64,000 nt of DNA. Source: Betaproteobacteria bacterium HGW-Betaproteobacteria-3. Lineage in GTDB: Bacteria > Pseudomonadota > Gammaproteobacteria > Burkholderiales > Burkholderiaceae_C. The translations under genes were made by a program, and so were the position numbers. Position 1 is the first letter of the stretch. Each line of letters begins with the position of its first letter. Below the pieces are notes generated by a model. That model saw only the letters and a program-made list of their open reading frames with translations, was not told the origin of the DNA and searched no databases. Location of the stretch: positions 186,001-250,000 of the forward strand of contig PHCI01000002.1 of the NCBI GenBank assembly GCA_002842205.1, read 5' to 3'. Shown in pieces: positions 53,378-64,000 of this stretch.

Positions 53378-54646
53378 ATGTCCTTGATTGTTCATAAATA
53401 CGGCGGCACGTCGATGGGCTCGACCGAGCGCATCCGCAACGTCGCCCGGCGCGTGGCCAAATGGGCCCGCGCAGGCCACCAGATGGTCGTGGTGCCGAGC
53501 GCCATGAGTGGTGAAACCAACCGCCTGCTGGGCCTGGCCAAAGAGCTGGCGCCCGCCAAAGCCGACAGCGCCTACGACCGCGAGCTCGACATGCTGGCCG
53601 CCACCGGCGAACAGGCGTCGTCGGCGCTGCTGGCCATTGCGTTGCAGGCCGAGGGCATGGAATCGGTCAGCTACGCCGGCTGGCAAGTGCCCATCAAGAC
53701 CAACAGCGCCTACACCAAGGCCCGCATCCAGAGCATTGACGACCAGAAGGTGCGGGCCGATCTGGCCGCGGGCAGGATCGTCATCGTCACCGGCTTTCAG
53801 GGCGTGGACGACGCGGGCAACATCACCACGCTGGGCCGTGGCGGCAGCGACACCTCGGCCGTGGCCGTGGCCGCCGCCATGAAGGCCGACGAATGCCTGA
53901 TCTACACCGACGTGGATGGCGTCTACACGACCGACCCGCGCGTCGTGCCCGAGGCGCGCCGTCTGCACACCGTGAGCTTCGAGGAAATGCTGGAAATGGC
54001 CAGCCTCGGCTCCAAGGTGCTGCAGATCCGTTCGGTGGAATTTGCCGGCAAGTACAAGGTGCCCATGCGCGTGCTCTCGAGCTTCACGCCCTGGGACATC
54101 GACATCGACGAAGAAGCCAAGAGCGGCACCCTGATCACGTTTGAGGAAGACGAACAAATGGAACAAGCCATCGTGTCCGGCATCGCGTTCAACCGCGACG
54201 AAGCCAAGATATCCGTGCTCGGCGTGCCCGACAAGCCCGGCATCGCGTACCAGATTCTGGGTGCGGTGGCCGACGCCAATATCGAGGTGGACGTGATCAT
54301 CCAGAACATCAGCAAGGGCGGCTTGACTGACTTCAGCTTTACCGTGCACCGCAATGACTACGCCAGGGCCGTGGACCTGCTCAACGAAAAGGTCATGCCC
54401 ACGCTGGGTGCGGCCGAGATCGTGGGCGACACCAAGATCTGCAAAGTCAGCATCGTCGGCATCGGCATGCGCAGCCACGTGGGCATTGCCAGCAAGATGT
54501 TCCGTTGCCTGAGCGAAGAAGGCATCAACATCCAGATGATTTCCACCTCCGAGATCAAGACCTCGGTGGTCATCGACGAGAAATACATGGAACTGGCCGT
54601 GCGTGCCCTGCACCGCGCATTCGAACTGGACCAGTCCGCCGCTTGA
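53378..54646 (+). CDS. lysC: Aspartate kinase
   Basis: A 422-residue aspartokinase of the monofunctional type. ATG 53378 gives MSLIVHKYGGTSMGS; the frame is open to 53318. KYGGTSMG at residues 6-13, GFQGVDDAGNITTLGRGGSDTSAVA (key part GRGGSDTSA) and FEEMLEMASLGSKVLQ are conserved, and two ACT domains at about 265-420 bind the feedback inhibitors lysine and threonine. It phosphorylates aspartate, the first step towards lysine, threonine and methionine. Its stop codon overlaps the -35 region of the tRNA-Ser promoter. Confidence 0.96.
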   Translation: MSLIVHKYGGTSMGSTERIRNVARRVAKWARAGHQMVVVPSAMSGETNRLLGLAKELAPAKADSAYDRELDMLAATGEQASSALLAIALQAEGMESVSYAGWQVPIKTNSAYTKARIQSIDDQKVRADLAAGRIVIVTGFQGVDDAGNITTLGRGGSDTSAVAVAAAMKADECLIYTDVDGVYTTDPRVVPEARRLHTVSFEEMLEMASLGSKVLQIRSVEFAGKYKVPMRVLSSFTPWDIDIDEEAKSGTLITFEEDEQMEQAIVSGIAFNRDEAKISVLGVPDKPGIAYQILGAVADANIEVDVIIQNISKGGLTDFSFTVHRNDYARAVDLLNEKVMPTLGAAEIVGDTKICKVSIVGIGMRSHVGIASKMFRCLSEEGINIQMISTSEIKTSVVIDEKYMELAVRALHRAFELDQSAA

Positions 54647-54670
54647 ACATCGCCCTCGTTGGGGCATAAT
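54643..54670 (+). promoter_or_regulatory. Sigma-70-type promoter of the tRNA-Ser gene
   Basis: TTGAAC (54643-54648), 16 bases, CATAAT (54665-54670). Both boxes match five of six consensus bases. The -35 box includes the lysC stop codon. The predicted start, near 54677, is just upstream of the mature 5' end of the tRNA at 54680. Confidence 0.6.
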
Positions 54671-54679
54671 TGGGGCATT

Positions 54680-54772
54680 GGAAACGTGACCGAGTGGCCG
54701 AAGGTGCTCCCCTGCTAAGGGAGTATGGGGTGTAGAGCCTCATCGAGGGTTCGAATCCCTCCGTTTCCGCCA
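54680..54772 (+). tRNA. tRNA-Ser(GCT)
   Basis: A class II tRNA of 93 bases with encoded CCA. The acceptor stem pairs GGAAACG with CGTTTCC, G is the discriminator base, and the anticodon loop CTGCTAA is closed by CTCCC/GGGAG, giving anticodon GCT for codons AGC and AGU. The long variable arm (TATGGGGTGTAGAGCCTCAT region) is typical of serine tRNAs. The T arm GAGGGTTCGAATCCCTC is complete. It stands alone between lysC and rpoD. Confidence 0.97.
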
Positions 54773-54780
54773 AAAGCAAA

Positions 54781-54815
54781 AAAGCCGCAGTGAATTTTCA
54801 CTGCGGCTTTTTTCA
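54781..54815. terminator. Bidirectional terminator between tRNA-Ser and rpoD
   Basis: A perfect inverted repeat AAAGCCGCAGTGAA-TT-TTCACTGCGGCTTT is followed by further T residues on the plus strand and preceded by A residues, so it can end the tRNA transcript from the left and the rpoD transcript from the right. It lies 8 bases after the tRNA and 13 bases before the rpoD stop. Confidence 0.9.
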
Positions 54816-54827
54816 TGGGTGCGGGGT

Positions 54828-57167
<2,340 letters not shown>

Positions 57168-57490
57168 GAAACAACCTCAGAACATCAAAAACAGACAAAG
57201 AAACAAGCGCCGACGGTCCTGGCGCGGTGGGCGGGTCGGGCAGGGCACCATGGCCACAACCCGGGTTGAACCAGGCTGAACCGGGCGCAAACCCGGCCGC
57301 AGCCGACTCAGCAAGATGTGTGGGCGATCATTTGGTGTGCAGTCCTTGCGGTGGAATGGCGGTGCGTGCGCTGTGTGTCACGGAAGTGCCGGCCCGGAGG
57401 TGCTGCTGTCGCTCTTGCTGAACTAACCCAATATTATACCGCGAAGCCTTGAATTCAAGGGGCGCGGCGGTAAAGCCGCACCCGGTGCCG
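57168..57490. other. 323-bp intergenic region between dnaG and rpoD
   Basis: No coding gene is evident. Reading on the minus strand, TATAAT lies at 57438-57433 and the palindrome CTTGAATTCAAG lies upstream of it (around 57449-57460), but no good -35 box is found at the usual distance (a TTGAAT is at 14 bases). The remaining sequence, about 250 bases of leader before the rpoD ATG, shows no repeat or clear structure. Confidence 0.5.
57433..57438 (-). promoter_or_regulatory. Consensus -10 hexamer of a probable rpoD promoter
   Basis: Read on the minus strand the hexamer is a perfect TATAAT, about 266 bases before the rpoD start and 53 bases after the dnaG stop. The -35 box is weak, so a stress or activator-dependent promoter is possible. 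Confidence 0.45.
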
Positions 57491-59491
57491 TCAGTCCTGC
57501 GGTCGGGGGGCCATGAGCTGGCGTCGGCGTTCGTGCAGGGCGCGGTAGCGCTGCAAGGCCAGCGGGTCGGTCCGGGCGGCTTCGAGGGCCTCGGTTTCCC
57601 GGGCCTTGAGGTCGTCGATCAACATCAGGTCGACCAGCGCCCGCAGCTCCTGCTGCGCTTCGGCCTCCTCGGCAGCGCCGACGGCGGCGAGGGCCGCATC
57701 GTCCGGCGCGCGGGCGGGGTCTTGCGCGGGCCGGGCCATGTGGTCCGGCCCGGCCATCAGGCGCTGGGCCAGCGCCTCGGTGGGCAGGTCGCGCAGGCCT
57801 TCGCGCAGGGCGCTCCAGGGCTGGGGGCCGTGCTCGTGCAGTTGGGTCTCCAACCAGGTCAGCAGCACACCGTGGGGGTGCGGCAGTCCGCACAGCAGGG
57901 TGTGGTCTTCGGCCGACAAGCTGTCCCACGCCGCCATGTTGGTCAGCAGCAGGCGCACCGCGTGGTCGGCGCGGCTGGCCGGCAAGGCCCGTCGGCCCAC
58001 CCGCAGGGCGGGGGTGGAGTTTTCCCATGAAAAACCACCTGAATCCCCGTCAAATGGTGTTTGTTTGCTACTGTGACTGTAGTTTCCGGCGGCCGATCCG
58101 GGCGCCTGGCGAGCCCCGGCATGGGCGGGCCGGGTCTGCCAGAGTTCGCCCAGCTCGCGGCCCGGCAGTTGCACCAGGTCGGCGATTTCGCCCAGCAACT
58201 GGCGCTTGAGTGCGCCGTCGGGCAGCGTCTGCCACAAGGGTTTGGCGTTGCTGGCCAGGTGGGCGCGGCCTTCGGCGGTGGCCAGGTCGCAGCCCTCACG
58301 GGCGGCCTCGATCAAAAACCGGCTGAGCGGCGTGGCTTCGCTGACCATGCGCGCAAACGCCTCGCGGCCGAATTCGCGGATGTAGCTGTCGGGGTCGTGC
58401 TCGGCCGGCAAAAACAGGAACTTCACATTGCGCACGTCGGTGGCGTAGGGCAGGGCGCCGTCGAGCGCCTTGCGCGCGGCGCGCCGTCCGGCGGCGTCAC
58501 CGTCAAAACTGAAGACCACGTTGTCGGTGAAGCGGAACAGCTTTTGCACATGGTCGGGCGTGCAGGCCGTGCCCAGGGTGGCCACCGCGTTGGGAAAGCC
58601 CAATTGCGCCAGCGCCACCACGTCCATGTAGCCTTCGGTGACCAGCACGTAACCCGCGTCGTGCAGGGCCTGGCGCGCCTCGAACAGGCCGTACAGCTCG
58701 CGGCCCTTGCTGAACACGGGCGTTTCGGGCGAGTTCAGGTACTTCGGCCCGGCACCGCCAGGGGACGACCCGTCACGGTCGCCCAGCACGCGCCCGCCAA
58801 AGCCGATGCATTCGCCCTTGATGTTGCGGATGGGGAACATGATGCGGTCGCGAAAGCGGTCGTAGCGCCTGGCCTGTCCTGAGCTCGTCGAAGGAGCCTG
58901 TCCTGAGCCGGTCGAAGGGTCCTCGTTCACGATCACCAGGCCGCTCTCGGCCAGCAGCGGATCGTCGTAGTTCGGGAACACGCTGGCCAGCCCGCGCCAG
59001 CCCTCGGGGGCGTAGCCCAGGCCAAACTGGCGCGCCACTTCGCCCGACAGGCCGCGGCGTTTGAGGTAGTCCACCGCGCGGGGCGATGCCTTGAGGTGCT
59101 TGCGGTACGACTCGCCGGCTTTTTCCAGCACGTCGGTCAGCGTGGCCTGTTTTTGCCGCTGCTCCTGTGCGCGGGCGCGGTCAGCGGGAGACGCGTCGTC
59201 TTCGGGCACCGCCAGGCCGTATTGCTGGGCCAGATCGGTCACGGCCTCAACGAAGGTGCTGCCCGTGTGTTCCATCAGGAAGCTGATGGCGTCGCCGTTC
59301 TTGCCGCAGCCAAAGCAGTGGTAGAACTGCTTGGACGGGCTGACGCTGAAGCTCGGCGATTTTTCCCCGTGAAACGGGCACAGGCCCATGAAGTTGGCGC
59401 CGCCCTTCTTGAGCTGCACATGGCGCCCGACGATCTCCACCACGTCCACACGGGTGAGCAACTCTTGAATGAAAGACTGGGGGATGGCCAT
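57491..59491 (-). CDS. dnaG: DNA primase
   Basis: A 666-residue primase. The N-terminal zinc ribbon has CPFHGEKSPSF and HCFGCGKNGD (residues about 38-65), followed by the RNA polymerase domain (YVLVTEGYMDVVALAQ near residue 280 and FSFDGDAAGRRAA near 325, the TOPRIM motif), and a helical C-terminus that binds the helicase. Two repeats disturb it: a 24-bp tandem repeat encoding STGSGQAPSTSSGQA at about residues 192-206, and an antisense copy of the 43-bp element at about 470-484. Both keep the frame and lie in linker regions. It precedes rpoD on the same strand. Confidence 0.95.
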   Translation of the reverse strand: MAIPQSFIQELLTRVDVVEIVGRHVQLKKGGANFMGLCPFHGEKSPSFSVSPSKQFYHCFGCGKNGDAISFLMEHTGSTFVEAVTDLAQQYGLAVPEDDASPADRARAQEQRQKQATLTDVLEKAGESYRKHLKASPRAVDYLKRRGLSGEVARQFGLGYAPEGWRGLASVFPNYDDPLLAESGLVIVNEDPSTGSGQAPSTSSGQARRYDRFRDRIMFPIRNIKGECIGFGGRVLGDRDGSSPGGAGPKYLNSPETPVFSKGRELYGLFEARQALHDAGYVLVTEGYMDVVALAQLGFPNAVATLGTACTPDHVQKLFRFTDNVVFSFDGDAAGRRAARKALDGALPYATDVRNVKFLFLPAEHDPDSYIREFGREAFARMVSEATPLSRFLIEAAREGCDLATAEGRAHLASNAKPLWQTLPDGALKRQLLGEIADLVQLPGRELGELWQTRPAHAGARQAPGSAAGNYSHSSKQTPFDGDSGGFSWENSTPALRVGRRALPASRADHAVRLLLTNMAAWDSLSAEDHTLLCGLPHPHGVLLTWLETQLHEHGPQPWSALREGLRDLPTEALAQRLMAGPDHMARPAQDPARAPDDAALAAVGAAEEAEAQQELRALVDLMLIDDLKARETEALEAARTDPLALQRYRALHERRRQLMAPRPQD
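58041..58083 (+). repeat. 43-bp dispersed element, copy 7, inside dnaG (antisense)
   Basis: The plus-strand copy reads GAATCCCCGTCAAATGGTGT and ends in the inverted repeat CTACTGTGACTGTAG. In dnaG on the minus strand it encodes about 14 residues (YSHSSKQTPFDGDS region) between the primase core and the helicase-binding C-terminal domain. The frame is preserved. Confidence 0.85.
58872..58919. repeat. Tandem 24-bp repeat inserted in frame in dnaG
   Basis: Two units, GCCTGTCCTGAGCTCGTCGA and the following GCCTGTCCTGAGCCGGTCGA, each extended by AGG and one more base, are arranged head to tail and differ at three positions. This CCTGTCCTGAGC...GTCGAAGG sequence recurs in many proteobacterial genomes. 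In the minus frame it encodes STGSGQAPSTSSGQA, flexible and polar. The insertion is a whole number of codons (48 bases) and lies in the loop before RRYDRFRDRIMFP. Confidence 0.85.
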
Positions 59492-59590
59492 GGATCGTGC
59501 AAACTGCGTACCGTATTCTTACCGAACCCGCCTGGGGGCCCTGCGGAGCAACGGCAAATGGTTCGACCCCATGTGAAAACGGAGATCTGC

Positions 59591-61237
59591 ATGCCCAGCA
59601 TTTACGACCACGACCTGCCACGCACCGAAGCCAACTTTGCGCCCCTGTCGCCGCTGTCCTTCATTGAGCGCACGGCCGAGGTCTATCCCGACCGAACCGC
59701 CGTGGTTCACGGTGCGCTGCGCCGCAGCTGGGCGCAGACCTACGCCCGATGCCGGCAACTGGCCAGCGCGCTCACGCAACACGGCATCGGCAAGAACGAC
59801 ACCGTGGCCGTCATGCTGCCCAACACGCCGCCGATGGTCGAGGCCCATTTCGGCATTCCCATGGCCGGTGCGGTGATCAACGCGCTGAACACCCGGCTTG
59901 ACCCGGAGACCATCGCCTTCATGCTCGACCACGGTGAGGCCAAGGCGGTCATCGTGGACCCGGAGTTCGCGCCGGTCATGCAAAAGGCAATGGCGCTGCG
60001 CAAGGCGACCACGCCGCTGCGGGTGATCGACGTGGAAGACGCGCTGTTCACCGGCCCGGCCACGCGCATCGGCAGCACCACCTACGACGCCTTCGTGGCC
60101 GGCGGCGATGCATCCTTTGCCTGGCAGGGGCCGGCCGACGAGTGGGACGCCATTGCCCTGAACTACACCAGCGGCACCACCGGCAACCCCAAGGGCGTGG
60201 TCTACCACCACCGCGGTGCGGCCACCAACGCCATCTCCAACATCCTCGAATGGGACATGCCCAAACACGCGGCCTACCTGTGGACACTGCCCATGTTTCA
60301 CTGCAACGGATGGTGCTTTCCCTGGACGGTGGCCGCGCGCGCGGGCGTGAACGTGTGCCTGCGCAAGGTCGAGGCGCAGGCGATTTTTGACGCCATTGCC
60401 CAGCATGGCGTCACCCACTACTGCGGTGCCCCCATCGTGCACGGGCTGTTGGTCAATGCGCCCGACACCATGAAAGAAGGCGTGCCACGGGGCGTGAAGG
60501 CCATGGTGGCGGGCGCGGCACCGCCCGCGTCGATGATCGAGGGCATGGAGCGCATGGGTTTCGATCTGACCCACGTGTACGGCCTGACCGAGGTCTATGG
60601 TCCGGCCACCGTGTGCGCCAAACACGACGCCTGGGACGCGCTGGACATCGGCGAACGCGCCCGCCTGAACGCGCGCCAGGGCGTGCGCTACCACCTCGAG
60701 CGCGACGTGCGCGTGCTCAACGCAGAAACCCTGCAGCCGGTGCCACGCGATGGCGAGACCATGGGCGAGATCATGTTCCGCGGCAACATCGCCATGAAGG
60801 GGTATCTGAAGAACCCCAAGGCCACGCAAGAGGCGTTTGAAGGCGGCTGGTTCCACAGCGGCGATCTGGCCGTGCAGTACCCTGACGGCTACATCAAGAT
60901 CAAGGACCGCAGCAAGGACATCATCATCTCGGGCGGCGAGAACATCTCGTCCATCGAGGTCGAGGACGTGCTGTACCGCCACCCTGACGTGCTGGCCGCC
61001 GCCGTCGTGGCCAAGGCCGACGCACGCTGGGGCGAGACGCCGTGCGCGTTTGTGGAGTTGAAGGCCGGCGCGACCTGCACCGAGCAGGACATTGTGGCCC
61101 ACTGCAAAAAACACCTGGCCGGTTTCAAGGTGCCGCGCGCCGTGGTGTTTGGCGAGTTGCCCAAAACCGCCACCGGCAAGATCCAGAAGTTCGAGCTGCG
61201 CAAGCAGGCGGGGTCGGCAGCGGCGATTGATGTTTGA
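59591..61237 (+). CDS. Acyl-CoA synthetase (AMP-binding, DmdB-like)
   Basis: A 548-residue adenylate-forming ligase. ATG 59591 gives MPSIYDHDLPRTEANF. The P-loop YTSGTTGNPKGVVYHHRGA (key part SGTTGNPKG) is at about 194-202. HVYGLTEVYGPATVC, GWFHSGDLAVQYPDGYI and GKIQKFELR with its catalytic Lys complete the family motifs. The closest subgroup by appearance includes 3-methylmercaptopropionate-CoA ligase (DmdB) and medium/long-chain fatty-acid ligases; the substrate is not certain. It is divergent from dnaG, with 99 bp between starts, and is followed by a repeat before ggt. Confidence 0.88.
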   Translation: MPSIYDHDLPRTEANFAPLSPLSFIERTAEVYPDRTAVVHGALRRSWAQTYARCRQLASALTQHGIGKNDTVAVMLPNTPPMVEAHFGIPMAGAVINALNTRLDPETIAFMLDHGEAKAVIVDPEFAPVMQKAMALRKATTPLRVIDVEDALFTGPATRIGSTTYDAFVAGGDASFAWQGPADEWDAIALNYTSGTTGNPKGVVYHHRGAATNAISNILEWDMPKHAAYLWTLPMFHCNGWCFPWTVAARAGVNVCLRKVEAQAIFDAIAQHGVTHYCGAPIVHGLLVNAPDTMKEGVPRGVKAMVAGAAPPASMIEGMERMGFDLTHVYGLTEVYGPATVCAKHDAWDALDIGERARLNARQGVRYHLERDVRVLNAETLQPVPRDGETMGEIMFRGNIAMKGYLKNPKATQEAFEGGWFHSGDLAVQYPDGYIKIKDRSKDIIISGGENISSIEVEDVLYRHPDVLAAAVVAKADARWGETPCAFVELKAGATCTEQDIVAHCKKHLAGFKVPRAVVFGELPKTATGKIQKFELRKQAGSAAAIDV

Positions 61238-61355
61238 GTTGGCCTGCTGCCCATGGCACGAGCGGACCACGAAACACAGCAAAGGTCGAATAACGGGTTT
61301 CGACCAACACCGGACAGCATCGAGTCCATCAAACCGGGCCAGTTTCTTTACATGT

Positions 61356-61398
61356 GCTATTAGTTATATAGCTGTAATCGCTTTACCGGTGAGGGCTG
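61356..61398 (-). repeat. 43-bp dispersed element, copy 8 (divergent variant, intergenic)
   Basis: On the minus strand the copy reads CAGCCCTCACCGG... and ends ACTAATAGC. It aligns to the other copies over 43 positions without gaps but is the most divergent, especially in the middle. It lies between the convergent acyl-CoA synthetase and ggt genes, and its AT-rich arm contains an inverted repeat GCTAT-N...ATAGC. Confidence 0.7.
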
Positions 61399-61423
61399 CA
61401 GTTCAATTCAATCAGAATCCGAT

Positions 61424-63304
61424 TCACTCCCCCATCACCACACCCTCGCGCCGCGGGTCGGCGCCGCCAAACCACAGCGGCTGGCCATGCGCCTGGCCGC
61501 GCACGATCGCCTGCAGGCCGCTGGTCATGGGGATCTCGCGCACTTCGTGGCCGCGTGCCTTGAGCGCCTCGACGGTGGCGGGCGCAAAGCGGTTTTCTTC
61601 GAGCAGCGTGGGGCCATTGGTCGAGGCAAAGTTGGGCAGGTTGATGGCCTGCTGCGGCAGCAGGCCCCAGTTCAGCACGCCGTAGAGCGTCTTGGCGGTG
61701 TAGTGGATGATGAGCGCGCCGCCGGGGCTGCCCGCGCTCATCACCAGCTGGCCGGTGGCCTTGTCGAACACCAGTGTGGGCGCCATGGACGAGCGGGGGC
61801 GCTTGCCGGGCTGCACGCGGTTGGCCACGGGGCGGCCCTGGGCGTCGGTGGGGGCAAAGCTGAAATCGGTGAGCTCGTTGTTCAGCAGAAAACCCCCGCG
61901 CCGCGCGGGGTGGGTGGAGACCATCAGCCGCGCACCAAACACGTCTTCAATGGTGGTGGTCATGGCGAGGGCGTTGCCCCAGGCGTCCACGATGCTGATG
62001 TGGCTGGTGCCGTACTCGGGCTGGTCGGGCATGGGTGCGAAGCTGGTGGGCGATGGGCCGGGCGCGCCGGGCTGGGCCGTGTTCATGCTTTGCGTGCCGA
62101 TCAGCGCGGCGCGGCGGGCCAGGTAGGCGTCGTCCAGCAGGCTCGTCCAGCGGCCGCCGGGGGGTTGCACAAAGTCGGGGTCGGCCAGGTACAGCGCGCG
62201 GTCGGCGAAGGCCAGGCGCGAGGCCTCGGTGTACAGGTGCAGCCATTCGGCCGACGGCGCGGGGCCGCTGCTGCCAGGCATGCCGCCCGGGCTGCTGGCC
62301 AGCGGCAGCGTGGCGGCGGCGGTGTGGTTCAGCAGGCCCAGAATCTGCCCGATGGCGATGGCCCCCGAGCTGGGCGGCGGCATGCCGCAGATGCGGTAGT
62401 CGCGGGCCTGGGCGCGGTAGTCATGGCAGATCGGTGTGCGTTTTTGGGGCTGGTAGCCGGCCAGGTCGGCCAGGCTGAGTCGGCCGGGGTTGCCGGGGTG
62501 CTTTTGCACCTTGTCCACCATGGCCTGCGCCACGGCGCCTTCGAGCAGGCCCTTGGCGCCTTCTGTGGCGATGGTGCGCAGCACGGCGGCCAGTTCCGGG
62601 TTTTGCAGCGTGTGGCCCACCGGCCAGGGTTCGCCCGCAGCGTCGTAGAAGTACGCGGCCGCCTGGGCGTCCTGCTTCAGGGGCTTTTCGGCCTTGAGCA
62701 GGGTGTGCAGCCGCGCGCTGACCTTGAAGCCGCCTTCGGCCAATGCAATGGCCGGCTCGAACAGCGTGGCCCACGGCAGACGGCCGTATTGCCGGTGGGC
62801 CAGCTCCAGCATGCGCACGGTGCCGGGCACGCCCACCGAGCGGCCGCCCACCACGGCGTCGAGAAACGGCAGCGGTTTGCCGTTGGCATCGAGAAAGAGT
62901 TTTTCGTCGGCGGCGGCGGGGGCGGTCTCGCGGCCGTCAAAGGCCTCGACGTCCTTGCCGTTGAAATGCAGCAAAAAGGCACCGCCCCCGATGCCGCTCG
63001 ATTGCGGCTCCACCAGCGTGAGCACCATTTGCACGGCAATGGCCGCGTCCACCGCCGAGCCACCGGCCTTGAGGATCTGGGCGCCAGCGTCGGTGGCCAG
63101 CGGGTTGGCGGCGGCCACGGCCAACCTCGTGGTGGCCCAACCGGGTTTTTCGGTGTAGCCCGACGCGCCCTCGGGCTGCGCCGGCACCGTGTAGTGAAAA
63201 GCCGGGCTGGTCGGCGGGCTGGCACAGGCCACCAACCCGGCGACGATCAGCGCGATGGCGCCAACGGTCCGAGCCCTCACGGGCGTGACAGGAAGCGGTT
63301 TCAT
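61424..63304 (-). CDS. ggt: Gamma-glutamyltransferase
   Basis: A 626-residue protein of normal length. The N-terminus is a lipoprotein signal with lipobox LVAC (residues about 24-27), so it may be membrane anchored. The mature enzyme would self-cleave before the Thr of GTSHISIVDAWGN, giving large and small subunits. MAPTLVF and SAGSPGGALII follow in the small subunit. It hydrolyses or transfers the gamma-glutamyl group of glutathione in the periplasm. It is convergent with the acyl-CoA synthetase. Confidence 0.93.
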   Translation of the reverse strand: MKPLPVTPVRARTVGAIALIVAGLVACASPPTSPAFHYTVPAQPEGASGYTEKPGWATTRLAVAAANPLATDAGAQILKAGGSAVDAAIAVQMVLTLVEPQSSGIGGGAFLLHFNGKDVEAFDGRETAPAAADEKLFLDANGKPLPFLDAVVGGRSVGVPGTVRMLELAHRQYGRLPWATLFEPAIALAEGGFKVSARLHTLLKAEKPLKQDAQAAAYFYDAAGEPWPVGHTLQNPELAAVLRTIATEGAKGLLEGAVAQAMVDKVQKHPGNPGRLSLADLAGYQPQKRTPICHDYRAQARDYRICGMPPPSSGAIAIGQILGLLNHTAAATLPLASSPGGMPGSSGPAPSAEWLHLYTEASRLAFADRALYLADPDFVQPPGGRWTSLLDDAYLARRAALIGTQSMNTAQPGAPGPSPTSFAPMPDQPEYGTSHISIVDAWGNALAMTTTIEDVFGARLMVSTHPARRGGFLLNNELTDFSFAPTDAQGRPVANRVQPGKRPRSSMAPTLVFDKATGQLVMSAGSPGGALIIHYTAKTLYGVLNWGLLPQQAINLPNFASTNGPTLLEENRFAPATVEALKARGHEVREIPMTSGLQAIVRGQAHGQPLWFGGADPRREGVVMGE

Positions 63305-63379
63305 GGCGTCTCCTCGGGGGTGGAGGCGTCATCTTAGCGCGTGGCTTGTCGGGCATCATGTTTTAATAAAATGTGCCTT

Positions 63380-63422
63380 TAGCCCCCGTCGGATGGTGAT
63401 AGTTTGCTATCTAAATAGAGGC
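63380..63422 (+). repeat. 43-bp dispersed element, copy 9 (intergenic)
   Basis: The copy opens TAGCCCCCGTCGGATGGTGA and has TTTGCTA in the centre, with a terminal inverted repeat CTAT-N4-ATAG. It is preceded by an A-rich lead similar to that of copy 1. It lies between the ggt start and the SDR gene stop. Confidence 0.85.
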
Positions 63423-63448
63423 TAACAACCCGTCTGCGCTGACTGCAA

Positions 63449-64000
63449 TCAGCGCGGCGCCAGGCGGATGGCGCCATCGAGGCGGATCACCTCGCCGTTG
63501 AGCATGTCGTTTTCGATGATGTGCTTCGCCAGCTTGGCGTAATCCTCGGGTGTGCCCAGGCGGCTGGGGAAGGGCACGCTGGCGGCCAGCGCGTCCTGCA
63601 CCTCCTGCGGCATGCCGAACAGCATGGGCGTGCCGAAGATGCCGGGGGCAATGGTCATGTTGCGGATGCCGTTGCGGGCCAGGTCGCGCGCGATGGGCAG
63701 CGTCATGCCGACCACGCCGCCCTTGCTGGCGCTGTAGGCGGCCTGCCCGATCTGGCCGTCATACGCGGCCACGCTGGCGGTGGAGATCAGCACGCCGCGC
63801 TCGCCGGTGGGCTCGGGTTCGTTCTTGCACATGGCGTCGGCGGCCAGGCGGATCATGTTGAAGCTGCCCACCAGGTTGACCATGATGGTCTTGCTGAACA
63901 CGCTCAACGAGTGCGCGCCGTTCTTGCCCACGGTTTTTTCGGCCGGCGCGATGCCCGCGCAGTTGACCAGGCCCATCAGCTTGCCCAGCGACGCGGCCTT
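63449..64000 (-). CDS. SDR-family 3-hydroxyacyl-CoA dehydrogenase, N-terminus missing
   Basis: About 183 codons are visible; the frame continues to the right edge, so the N-terminal dinucleotide-binding part is outside the window. Remaining features are [38 protein letters not shown] with the catalytic Ser, Tyr and Lys (YSASK), and [10 protein letters not shown] after the active site. The C-terminus [16 protein letters not shown] matches type II 3-hydroxyacyl-CoA dehydrogenases (HSD17B10-like), which act in beta-oxidation of branched and short acyl-CoA. A role next to the acyl-CoA synthetase would fit. It is read towards ggt. Confidence 0.85.
   Translation of the reverse strand, partial: KAASLGKLMGLVNCAGIAPAEKTVGKNGAHSLSVFSKTIMVNLVGSFNMIRLAADAMCKNEPEPTGERGVLISTASVAAYDGQIGQAAYSASKGGVVGMTLPIARDLARNGIRNMTIAPGIFGTPMLFGMPQEVQDALAASVPFPSRLGTPEDYAKLAKHIIENDMLNGEVIRLDGAIRLAPR

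Overview
The window is GC-rich, compactly organised chromosomal DNA from a Gram-negative bacterium, most likely a betaproteobacterium of the order Burkholderiales and probably Comamonadaceae. The indications are the gene orders tolQRA-ybgC, ribD-ribE-ribBA-ribH-nusB and dnaG-rpoD, a RibBA with a degenerate second domain, the SHP-type haem gene set, and a short AT-rich palindromic repeat of a kind I associate with that family. The species cannot be named from the sequence alone. No insertion sequence, phage, CRISPR array or rRNA was seen; one tRNA is present.

Layout. 1-10091: two convergent operons for an aryl-polyene (xanthomonadin-like) pigment. The left one (+) starts off-window with an MMPL-type exporter and continues with a small hydrolase, a NodB deacetylase, a methyltransferase, ketosynthase, chain-length-factor-like protein, hotdog dehydratase and ketoreductase. 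The right one (-) runs halogenase-like flavoenzyme, MipA/OmpV protein, acyltransferase, glycosyltransferase, methyltransferase. 10234-20391: dnaE, then convergently tolA-tolR-tolQ-ybgC-aminotransferase, then nusB and riboflavin genes up to ribD at 21608. 21693-28221: minor pilin operon fimT-pilV-pilW-pilX-pilY1-pilE. 28239-31091: nrdR, glyA and a lytic transglycosylase. 31110-31874: a gene-free stretch with a strong promoter, a hairpin-rich segment and a terminator-like hairpin, read here as a candidate small RNA. 31875-38822: a giant DUF748 (AsmA-like) protein and a DUF349 protein. 38915-42706: an SHP haem protein, dihaem cytochrome c, cytochrome b, response regulator and histidine kinase in one operon. 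42677-47959 (-): mtfA, lpxH, two cyclophilins, an L,D-transpeptidase and a TPR protein. 48175-54646 (+): cysS, alkA-like glycosylase, accA, a formyltransferase, tilS, lysC, then tRNA-Ser(GCT). 54828-59491 (-): rpoD and dnaG. 59591-64000: an acyl-CoA synthetase (+), gamma-glutamyltransferase (-) and a truncated SDR dehydrogenase (-).

The most unusual signal is a 43-bp dispersed element present in nine copies that align without gaps. Four copies lie inside open reading frames (DUF748, DUF349, tilS, dnaG) without breaking them. Two others supply or overlap the start of a gene: one encodes the start codon and much of the signal peptide of the L,D-transpeptidase, the other the first residues of the alkA-like glycosylase. 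A second, unrelated 24-bp tandem repeat is inserted in frame in dnaG. This resembles the Rickettsia palindromic elements that invade coding genes, but in a different lineage and with a different sequence.
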